This document shows, one piece after another, positions 1 to 4,700 of a stretch of 6,752 nt of DNA. Both the position numbers and the translations under genes were made by a program. Every line of letters begins with the position of its first letter. Position 1 is the stretch's first letter. The notes beneath the pieces are model-generated. The model worked only from the letters and a program-made list of their open reading frames with translations. It ran no database searches and had not been told where the DNA came from. Location: assembly GCA_013695495.1 (NCBI GenBank), contig JACDAK010000246.1, positions 1 to 6,752 of the forward strand. Reading direction: 5' to 3'. Source of the stretch: Blastocatellia bacterium (GTDB lineage Bacteria; Acidobacteriota; Blastocatellia; Pyrinomonadales; Pyrinomonadaceae).

Positions 1-80
1 GTGGTGAGGGTCAGAATCAATCTTTGTATCACGCAAAAATCCTCGCTTTGGGAAAGGTTACAAGACGGTTACCAGAATGT
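1..80 (+). CDS. possible 3' tail of a gene entering from the left edge
   Basis: Frame 3 is open from the left edge for 25 codons and ends in TAA at 78-80, giving a tail that includes AKILALGKVTRRLPEC. Frame 1 is also open, to a TGA at 88-90, so the choice rests only on which tail looks more protein-like. No domain can be recognised in so few residues and no terminator follows. It may equally be non-coding DNA. The plus-strand direction would make it convergent with the minus-strand gene ending at 138. Confidence 0.2.
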
Positions 81-137
81 TAAGCGATGAGGAGGGTGAC
101 TAGGGACAGTCAATCTAGATGTGAACCGTAAATCGAC

Positions 138-755
138 TTATGCACTGGTGAGACGGATCATTTCAAGTGGACTGATCGGGGTGTCGCGGGGTTCAACTCC
201 GTCGTCGCCGATCAGTAAGGCAACCTCCCGGATGAGTTCCGATGGGAGAACTCCCTCGTAGGTTTGAAATGAAAGGGCCAGGTTCGATTGCGACCGTTCA
301 AGGTGCGCGCGGAGCTTTGAGCGATTTCGCCGATTCAGAGAGACTGAAGCGATCTTCAGATCGGGGTGATCGGCAATCCGAAAGAGCTCGACTTCACGTT
401 CGCCAGGCGTTTCGGCTTCAAATGTGAGGGCGTTTCTTAGCTCGACGTAATTTTCGAGCGAGGTGAACACGTCGGAACCGCCGGGTGATCGTTTGAGGGC
501 ATGGTCAATTCTTTCCATCAGTTCACGCAATCTTCCCTCATCAAGTGAATCCGGCGAGGTGCCCGCCTCGAAAGGCATTTTCGTTGTGAAGAATTTACGC
601 AGCGTTCGAAAGGCGTGCGGTTGCCATACGAGAAAGTTGACCGCGAACAGTGCATATTCTCTTAAGGAACTGGGTGTGGATCGTTCGTAGAAATAGAGAA
701 CTGCGAACGGTGAGCCGAAGGCAAAATAAATAATAACTGCGTCGACCAAAGTCAT
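138..755 (-). CDS. hypothetical membrane-anchored protein
   Basis: This gene encodes 205 residues and I do not recognise a family. The first 20 or so residues (MTLVDAVIIYFAFGSPFAVLYF) form one hydrophobic segment, and a second, weaker one lies near residues 33-45 (YALFAVNFLVW). The remaining ~150 residues are charged and mostly helical in character, with several Arg/Glu-rich stretches, so a membrane-anchored protein with a cytoplasmic domain is the simplest reading. I chose the ATG at 755. An in-frame TTG at 773 would add six residues (LRGVQA), but neither start has a strong Shine-Dalgarno sequence. Upstream lies a ~330-base non-coding region shared divergently with the gene at 1085. No terminator is visible beyond its stop. 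The function is unknown. Confidence 0.6.
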   Translation of the reverse strand: MTLVDAVIIYFAFGSPFAVLYFYERSTPSSLREYALFAVNFLVWQPHAFRTLRKFFTTKMPFEAGTSPDSLDEGRLRELMERIDHALKRSPGGSDVFTSLENYVELRNALTFEAETPGEREVELFRIADHPDLKIASVSLNRRNRSKLRAHLERSQSNLALSFQTYEGVLPSELIREVALLIGDDGVEPRDTPISPLEMIRLTSA

Positions 756-883
756 CGCCTGTACACCGCGCAACTACTGTTCCGAGTAATGTCCGAATAT
801 ATTGCACGTTTGCGTCTAATAGATTGATCCATAGTTTCAACGATATACGAGTGATAGACGGAACAATTCATCTCGGAATTCGT

Positions 884-914
884 TTGACACCTTTAGCAAA
901 TCGCAAAATATGCT
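884..914 (+). promoter_or_regulatory. candidate sigma70-type promoter
   Basis: A perfect -35 hexamer TTGACA (884-889) is followed 19 bases later by TATGCT (909-914), which matches 4 of 6 positions of the -10 consensus. The spacer is two bases longer than ideal. The site reads toward the small gene at 1085, about 170 bases away, and lies just before an operator-like inverted repeat. Its position is plausible, but one good hexamer can occur by chance. Confidence 0.35.
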
Positions 915-923
915 GAAGAATGC

Positions 924-938
924 TTCGCAAATTGCGAA
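924..938. repeat. 15-bp perfect inverted repeat, operator-like
   Basis: TTCGCAA and TTGCGAA flank a single central A, giving a 7+1+7 perfect dyad. The core TCGCAAA of its left arm occurs again at 901-907, exactly 24 bases upstream, inside the spacer of the candidate promoter. Such a dyad near a predicted transcription start is typical of a binding site for a dimeric repressor. No regulator gene is visible in the window, so the partner is unknown. Confidence 0.45.
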
Positions 939-1065
939 ATTGGATGAGTGCAGAACGTCCGCAAAAAGTTGAAGCAGTTAACGTCCAAAACGCGGCACGA
1001 CATTTGCTGAATACATTAGCGGCACATCAGTCAGCAATAATATTTTAGTTCATACAAGACAGAAC

Positions 1066-1072
1066 AAGGAGG
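1066..1072 (+). promoter_or_regulatory. strong Shine-Dalgarno site of the small basic protein gene
   Basis: AAGGAGG is a full match to the anti-Shine-Dalgarno core and lies 12 bases before the ATG at 1085. That spacing is slightly long. The next in-frame ATG (1097) would be still farther away, so this motif supports 1085 as the start. Confidence 0.7.
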
Positions 1073-1084
1073 CTCGCAATTTTA

Positions 1085-1312
1085 ATGTCTGCAAAAATGA
1101 AGATCAAGGTAATCAAGAAAGGCGAACGGAAGGTCGCTGAAAAGGCTGCGGCCCCCGCCGTGACAGAGAGCCGTACAAAGCGTGATTCAGCTCGCGATGT
1201 GGTTTCGAACGTGACGTCATGGGTCAACGACTTTCAGGCTCGTAAGCGCGAAGAAACGTTGGTGGCATTTGACCAGCTTTTCGCAGCGAAAGCACAGCCA
1301 TCGGAAATGTAA
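1085..1312 (+). CDS. small basic hypothetical protein (75 aa)
   Basis: This gene encodes 75 residues that I cannot assign to a named family. The N-terminal ~35 residues are very rich in Lys and Ala (MSAKMKIKVIKKGERKVAEK), probably extended or disordered. The C-terminal half (residues 38-68) reads as an amphipathic helix with a VVSNVTSWVNDFQARK stretch. There is no signal peptide, membrane segment or cysteine. The gene is well supported as real: a strong AAGGAGG site precedes the ATG and a clear intrinsic terminator follows about 45 bases after the stop, so it is probably transcribed as a single gene. The basic N-terminus would fit nucleic-acid or ribosome association, but that is only a guess from composition. 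Confidence 0.75.
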   Translation: MSAKMKIKVIKKGERKVAEKAAAPAVTESRTKRDSARDVVSNVTSWVNDFQARKREETLVAFDQLFAAKAQPSEM

Positions 1313-1331
1313 GTTCATATAGAGTTCGCAA

Positions 1332-1347
1332 GGGCTCATGCAAGCCC
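1332..1347 (+). other. small hairpin ahead of the terminator
   Basis: GGGCT (1332-1336) can pair with AGCCC (1343-1347) across a six-base loop CATGCA. It lies in the 3' untranslated stretch of the small basic protein gene and is not followed by a T-run. It may simply stabilise the transcript end; the stem is short. Confidence 0.3.
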
Positions 1348-1357
1348 AGGCAAGTGG

Positions 1358-1382
1358 AGCGTCCCTTTGAGGACGCTTTTTT
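1358..1382 (+). terminator. intrinsic terminator after the small basic protein gene
   Basis: AGCGTCC (1358-1364) pairs perfectly with GGACGCT (1371-1377) around the six-base loop CTTTGA, and the stem runs directly into six T residues (1377-1382). This is a textbook Rho-independent terminator on the plus strand. It separates the 75-residue gene from the dehydrogenase locus downstream. Confidence 0.85.
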
Positions 1383-1456
1383 CATTCTGAATGCAGTTTT
1401 GTTTTTCGATGGCAGTTGTTATTCTTAGCCGAATCTGAGCTGAAAACACTAATCAA

Positions 1457-2213
1457 ATGAAAGAAAAAGTGGTATTGATAACCGGTGCGAGCAGCGGTAT
1501 TGGCAGAGCATCGGCTGTTTTGTTTGCGCAAGAAGGTTCGAGCGTGGTTGCGGTGGGGCGGAATGAGAACGAGCTTAACAAATTGCGATGAGTGCAGAGA
1601 GTTCGAGGGGTCGGTACGTCCATTTGGCTGAGATTACCGAAAGCTCGCAAATCGATCGCTTGATAGAAGAAATCGTACAACATCTCGGACGAATCGATCT
1701 TTTGGTGAATGCTGCGGGAATAATCCGAAACGGGTCTATCGAAACGACGACGGCCGACGACTGGGACAAGATGATGAACATTAATCTTCGTTCAGTATTT
1801 CTGCTGATGCAGAAATGTTTGCCTTTTCTCGCAAAGAACAAGGGAAAAATCGTCAATGTTTCAAGCATCACCGGATCGAGAGCATTTCCGAATGTGCTTG
1901 CCTATTGCGTTTCAAAGGCGGCGGTCGATCAGCTTACCCGGTGTTCGGCTCTCGAGTTGGCTTCGCAGGGTATTCGGGTTAACGCGGTAAATCCGGGTGT
2001 GGTGGTTACCAATTTGCACAAGCGGGGCGGGATGGGCGAAGACGATTATGCGGCATTCCTGGACAACGCGAAAAATACTCACCCGATCGGGCGTGCAGGA
2101 GAAGCTTCTGAGGTTGCGGAGCTGATCTATTTTCTCGCTTCAGACAAGGCGCAATGATAACCGGAGCGACGTACGAGATAGACGGGGGCCGCAGCCAGAC
2201 ATGTGCACGGTAG
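1457..2213 (+). pseudogene. short-chain dehydrogenase/reductase (SDR), frame-disrupted
   Basis: Joined together, three frames give a classical SDR of about 250 residues, the normal family length. Piece 1 (1457-1591, 44 aa) starts MKEKVVLITGASSGIGRASA, with the TGxxxGIG NAD(P)-binding motif. Piece 2 (1588-2157, 189 aa) carries NAAG, the catalytic Ser in NVSSITGS, the YxxxK pair in AYCVSK, and a VNAVNPGVVVTNLHKRGG loop. Piece 3 (2154-2213, 19 aa) is the usual C-terminus, ITGATYEIDGG. Pieces 1/2 and 2/3 meet at ATGA stop/start overlaps. A third frame across 1587-1625 reads DECREFEGSVRPF, which is what normally follows ELNKLR, so at least one additional ancestral shift is likely. The substrate cannot be inferred; relatives include 3-oxoacyl-ACP reductases and sugar or alcohol dehydrogenases. 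All catalytic residues remain, so decay would be recent. Sequencing error, or coupled translation of three pieces, are alternatives. No good Shine-Dalgarno precedes the ATG at 1457. Confidence 0.8.
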
Positions 2214-2222
2214 CGGTAAGTT

Positions 2223-2228
2223 AAGGAG
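2223..2228 (+). promoter_or_regulatory. Shine-Dalgarno supporting a GTG start
   Basis: AAGGAG lies 11 bases before a GTG at 2240-2242, and the protein reading KVELLPSSFGNGG begins right after it. No in-frame ATG is available nearby, so this site decides the start of the metallo-hydrolase gene. Confidence 0.65.
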
Positions 2229-2239
2229 ATCCCTGGTTT

Positions 2240-3013
2240 GTGAAAGTCGAGTTACTTCCCAGTTCATTCGGAAACGGCGGCAGCGCATCGCAGCGTCAGC
2301 ATCTGACCTGTTTTCTGATCGATGACATCGTTTCGGTGGACGCCGGCAGTCTGGGACTTGCGGCTTCTGATGCACAGCGGGAAAGCGTGCGCGATGTGGT
2401 CATAACGCATGCACATCTCGACCATATTGCGGGCCTCCCGCTTTTTATCGATGATCTGTTTTCACAGTTAGAATCGCCGGTCGTGGTATATGCGATTCAG
2501 GATGTGATAGATATCTTGGAACGAGATGTGTTCAATTGGTCGGTTTATCCGCGCTTCTCTGAGCTTACAAACCAACACGGTGCAGTGATGAGATATCAGC
2601 CAATACCGGTCGGTGGGACGTTTAGTGTGAAGCACCTGACCTTCAGCGAGATCGAGGTGAATCACAAGGTTCCTAACTCGGGGTTTGTCATAGATGACGG
2701 GTCTTCGCGGATCGCGCTAACAGGGGATACTGCCGAAATGGATGGTTTCTGGGACGCGATCGATGCGTTTGCTCCGCTCGATGCTTTGCTTATAGAGTGT
2801 GCGTTCCCGGACGAGATGAGCGAGCTTGCGGATGTTTCACATCACCTTACTCCGTCGCAGCTAAACCGGGAACTCGAAAAGTTTAAGCAAGATTGCCCCA
2901 TCTATGCGATAAATCTTAAGCCGACGTATCGTGAAGCAATAGTGCGGCAACTGGACACGCTGGCAATTCCGCGTCTTAGTGTAATGGAAAGCAGGAGAAC
3001 GTACGAATGGTGA
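2240..3013 (+). CDS. metallo-beta-lactamase-fold hydrolase, class II cyclic-nucleotide phosphodiesterase-like
   Basis: This gene encodes 257 residues from a GTG start and is a complete MBL-fold protein. The metal-binding motif HxHxDH is at residues 57-62 (THAHLDHIAGLPL) and resembles the class II 3',5'-cyclic-nucleotide phosphodiesterase signature. Further expected ligands are H142 (VNHKVPNSG), D163 (TGDTAEMDGFW) and the H201-H202 pair (SHHLTP), with the C-terminal segment YAINLKPTY at 222-230. Members of this family hydrolyse cAMP or cGMP, or other phosphodiester bonds, at a dinuclear metal centre. There is no signal peptide, so it is probably cytoplasmic. One oddity is that the position usually filled by His before the LKP/IKP motif is Asn225. 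The gene follows the broken SDR by 26 bases and could have shared its transcript. MBL fold: confident. Cyclic-nucleotide substrate: tentative. Confidence 0.88.
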   Translation: MKVELLPSSFGNGGSASQRQHLTCFLIDDIVSVDAGSLGLAASDAQRESVRDVVITHAHLDHIAGLPLFIDDLFSQLESPVVVYAIQDVIDILERDVFNWSVYPRFSELTNQHGAVMRYQPIPVGGTFSVKHLTFSEIEVNHKVPNSGFVIDDGSSRIALTGDTAEMDGFWDAIDAFAPLDALLIECAFPDEMSELADVSHHLTPSQLNRELEKFKQDCPIYAINLKPTYREAIVRQLDTLAIPRLSVMESRRTYEW

Positions 3014-3256
3014 TCACTTCGTGACGTTTCGGGCGAAGTTAATGGGTTCGAACGAACCTTCGAGGTGCTCATCAGGAAAGTTATAAAGGTGCACACGGCC
3101 ATTTGGGCGGACGGACTGAATCCTAAATGTTCTTTCCTCGCTGCTTTTTCCGGGCATGATCTCCGCACGGAAAGTCACTTCCATTTCGGGGCGTGCCCAA
3201 ACATTCGCCGCTGAGGCGGCGGCTGCCGCTTTTGTTTTTTTCTTAAAAATCGCCAT
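3014..3256 (-). CDS. small hypothetical protein (80 aa)
   Basis: This gene encodes 80 residues of unknown function. It opens with a basic, Ala-rich tail (MAIFKKKTKAAAAASAANVW) and continues with a compact region that looks like a small beta domain (MEVTFRAEIMPG, TFRIQSVRPNGRVHLYNF). It has no cysteine and no membrane segment. The protein-like middle region and its fit exactly up to the neighbour's stop support a real gene, and the plus-strand frames here look less coherent. There is no obvious Shine-Dalgarno before the ATG at 3256. It converges on the metallo-hydrolase gene with no intervening base: its stop and the neighbour's stop are the two halves of TGATCA at 3011-3016. Its Lys/Ala-rich start recalls the 75-residue protein at 1085, but I see no alignable similarity. 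Confidence 0.6.
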   Translation of the reverse strand: MAIFKKKTKAAAAASAANVWARPEMEVTFRAEIMPGKSSEERTFRIQSVRPNGRVHLYNFPDEHLEGSFEPINFARNVTK

Positions 3257-3314
3257 CGTGTTTTTTGAGGCCGATCTGTTTCGATCCTTTATTGCGGACT
3301 ATCAGCAAGCTCGA

Positions 3315-3335
3315 CCCTTAAACTCAACGCTCGAG
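3315..3335 (+). repeat. imperfect direct repeat, copy 1
   Basis: This 21-base stretch begins CCCTTAAA and matches 16 of 21 positions of the stretch at 3477-3497 in the same orientation, 162 bases downstream. The first eight bases are identical. This copy also contains AACTC (3321-3325) and GAGTT (3333-3337), which can form a short hairpin. Both copies lie in the non-coding region between two divergent genes, so a shared regulatory role is possible. Confidence 0.4.
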
Positions 3336-3464
3336 TTTCTTAAACAACCAGATATAACGCGTACATGTATGATGCCGCGGAAAGGCAAAGTATAGCAAAG
3401 AAAATGTAGAATCGAAGGTAGATTCCAGAAGCAATTCCGGAAGCGGTTGACCAGGAAAGAATTA

Positions 3465-3496
3465 TTGACAAATAACCCCTTAAATTCCACTATAGA
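3465..3496 (+). promoter_or_regulatory. candidate promoter of the membrane/zinc-ribbon/OPX gene group
   Basis: A perfect TTGACA (3465-3470) is followed by TATAGA at 3491-3496. The 20-base spacer is long for sigma70, and the better-spaced hexamer CACTAT (3488-3493) is a poor -10. The position is otherwise right: transcription would begin some 25 bases before the ATG at 3528, leaving room for the GGAAGA ribosome binding site. Confidence 0.35.
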
Positions 3497-3497
3497 G
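3477..3497 (+). repeat. imperfect direct repeat, copy 2
   Basis: This is the second copy of the 21-base element at 3315-3335 (16 of 21 identical, CCCTTAAA fully conserved). It covers the spacer and -10 side of the candidate promoter at 3465-3496. A protein bound here would compete with RNA polymerase. Confidence 0.4.
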
Positions 3498-3514
3498 AAC
3501 ACCGCCTTCTTGTC

Positions 3515-3520
3515 GGAAGA
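3515..3520 (+). promoter_or_regulatory. ribosome binding site deciding the 3528 start
   Basis: GGAAGA ends seven bases before the ATG at 3528. The same frame is open farther upstream to a TTG at 3447, but that segment (27 codons) has no ribosome binding site and reads through the candidate promoter. The ATG at 3528 is therefore preferred. Confidence 0.6.
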
Positions 3521-3527
3521 TCACACA

Positions 3528-4457
3528 ATGCCCCGAGGCCTGCAAACAAAAAGAACTGTTCGACCGTATCCGCGGCCGCCGTTTTGGTTGCTGGCTCCGA
3601 ATTTTTACGTGCTAGCGGCTGCGGCGACCGCGGCTACATTCTTTTTGGTCTGGGGGGCACTGCAGGACGGTTTGGACGAGGCTCCGTGGATCAAGGCGGG
3701 GGTTTCGGCCAGTGTTGTTCTGGCTGCAGCAGTGATCCTAAGGGAACTGATTTTTAGAGATCTCAGGGAGCGAATCGAAACTGCCCGACAGCTGGAAAGA
3801 AACCTGAGGGCAGTCGCTCCGGTTGCGAAAAGACAGCGTTCGACCAAACTTTCTTTGAAGCAGAACGCAATATTGCTGCACCAGATCCGTCAGAAATCAG
3901 ACGCCGCTAAGGTTTTGGGGCGGCTTTCTGCTGCGCATCGCGAGGTTTTCGATCTTTGCGAAGAGTATCTGCGGGTGGTGCATAGGGAGTTGCCGGGGAT
4001 CGGAGTGGGCTCGCCACGGCTCGTCCCGCTTCAAAAAGGTAAGACCGCGGCGCAAGGCCTTGGCCGTTTTCATTTGCTTAAATGGGCCGAGATCGAGACG
4101 CAGACTCTGATGGGACGTGCGGCGGAGCGTCAGAACGCCGCAGACAAACTAACGATCTTGGAAGAAGCATCGGCGGTTTTGGACACGGCGCTTGCTCGGT
4201 TTCCGAGTGAGGCAGCACTGATCGAATCTTCGGACGCGGTCCGAGAGGTGATGACTACTGTGAGAGTTGCTGAGATCGTGGAGTCGGCAGCGAGAGCGTC
4301 ATTTGACGGCGAGTGGGAGTATGCCCTGGAACAGTACCGAGACGCGCTGTTTGCTATTGATAGACAGCGGCCGTTTGGGAATGAAATGAAACATGCTGTT
4401 GAGCATATAGAGGCGGAGATTGAACGAATCACTATTTTGAAGGAAAGCGGTAAATAA
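3528..4457 (+). CDS. two-helix membrane protein with a long helical cytoplasmic region
   Basis: From the preferred ATG the product has 309 residues. A short basic, Pro-rich N-terminus (residues 1-18) precedes two hydrophobic helices at about 20-44 (LLAPNFYVLAAAATAATFFL) and 57-75. The rest is charged and helical: coiled-coil-like at 76-135 (FRDLRERIETARQLERNLR), then helical pairs at ~197-240 and ~250-280 with TPR-like spacing (ASFDGEWEYALEQYRDAL). With both termini inside, the membrane part is a hairpin and the helical domain faces the cytoplasm. I do not recognise a named family. It heads a run of close genes including a polysaccharide export protein, with 27 bases to the zinc-ribbon gene, so a scaffolding or regulatory role in envelope polysaccharide production is conceivable. 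That is inference from context only. Confidence 0.72.
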   Translation: MPRGLQTKRTVRPYPRPPFWLLAPNFYVLAAAATAATFFLVWGALQDGLDEAPWIKAGVSASVVLAAAVILRELIFRDLRERIETARQLERNLRAVAPVAKRQRSTKLSLKQNAILLHQIRQKSDAAKVLGRLSAAHREVFDLCEEYLRVVHRELPGIGVGSPRLVPLQKGKTAAQGLGRFHLLKWAEIETQTLMGRAAERQNAADKLTILEEASAVLDTALARFPSEAALIESSDAVREVMTTVRVAEIVESAARASFDGEWEYALEQYRDALFAIDRQRPFGNEMKHAVEHIEAEIERITILKESGK

Positions 4458-4484
4458 AGTGGACGATCGGATCCGTTATTTAAA

Positions 4485-4700
4485 ATGATCTCACAGCGAT
4501 GCCCCAAGTGCGACAGTGGTCGAATTCGACGCGGTTACCGGCCGACGCCATTTATCTTTAAGCTGGTTGGGCGGTACAATCTACTGTGTGACGGTTGTAA
4601 TCTGGAATTTCGAGGATTCGCACTACCGTTTACTGTAAATGGAAGTTCCCGCAGAAAAAAACGTCGGAGATCTCAGCCGGACCCGCCGGCCGAGGGTTAA
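4485..4700 (+). CDS. small zinc-ribbon protein
   Basis: This gene encodes 71 residues with two CxxC knuckles, CPKC at 6-9 and CDGC at 35-38. Such a pair normally binds one Zn ion in a zinc-ribbon fold. The linker carries SGRIRRGYRPTPFIFKLVG, and the second knuckle is followed by NLEFRGFALP. The last ~18 residues are strongly basic and Pro-rich (SSRRKKRRRSQPDPPAEG) and probably disordered. There is no membrane segment. The gene begins 27 bases after the upstream membrane-protein gene, and its 3' end overlaps the polysaccharide export gene by 62 bases in another frame, so the two are likely translationally coupled. No strong Shine-Dalgarno is visible. Zinc ribbons of this size bind nucleic acids or proteins; the partner here is unknown. 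Confidence 0.75.
   Translation: MISQRCPKCDSGRIRRGYRPTPFIFKLVGRYNLLCDGCNLEFRGFALPFTVNGSSRRKKRRRSQPDPPAEG

Larger units (their letters stand above)
774..1084. other. intergenic region with several candidate regulatory elements
   Basis: This divergent intergenic region holds no ORF with protein-like content in any frame; the open stretches are short. It contains a TTGACA box at 884-889, a perfect 15-bp inverted repeat at 924-938, a 7-bp inverted repeat with a 20-base loop (1004-1010 with 1031-1037), and two direct copies of AACGTCC (954-960 and 980-986). The last ~50 bases are AT-rich and end in a strong ribosome binding site. If transcription starts near 920, the small gene at 1085 has a leader of about 160 bases. 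I cannot match that leader to a known riboswitch. Confidence 0.5.

Noticed and set aside
595..840. 81-codon minus-strand ORF overlapping the start of the 138-755 gene
   Set aside because: It overlaps a better-supported ORF on the same strand. Its product (CTGDDFGRRSYYLFCLRL and onward) has no coherent domain, and no ribosome binding site fits.
1575..1871. 98-codon minus-strand ORF antisense to the dehydrogenase locus
   Set aside because: The opposite strand carries unmistakable SDR motifs. The antisense product is Ser/Ile/Arg-rich without a recognisable pattern, as expected of a shadow frame.
3298..3327. possible minus-strand promoter TTGAGT/GATAGT for the 80-residue gene
   Set aside because: Both hexamers match only 4 of 6 positions, with an 18-base spacer. 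That is too weak to list as a feature.
3156..3395. 79-codon plus-strand ORF overlapping the 80-residue minus-strand gene
   Set aside because: Its coding half mirrors the Ala-rich start of the minus-strand gene and the rest runs through intergenic DNA. There is no ribosome binding site at its start.
3302..3502. 66-codon minus-strand ORF containing VEFKG twice
   Set aside because: The repeated VEFKG is the translation of the two CCCTTAAA-type DNA repeats, and the rest looks non-coding. The repeat is better reported as a DNA element.
3447..3527. TTG start 27 codons upstream of the membrane-protein ATG
   Set aside because: No ribosome binding site precedes it and the extension reads through the candidate promoter. 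GGAAGA points to ATG 3528.
4130..4507. 125-codon minus-strand ORF
   Set aside because: It lies antisense to the helical domain of the 3528-4457 gene. Its Ser/Ala/Ile-rich product is typical of reading the opposite strand of a charged helical protein.
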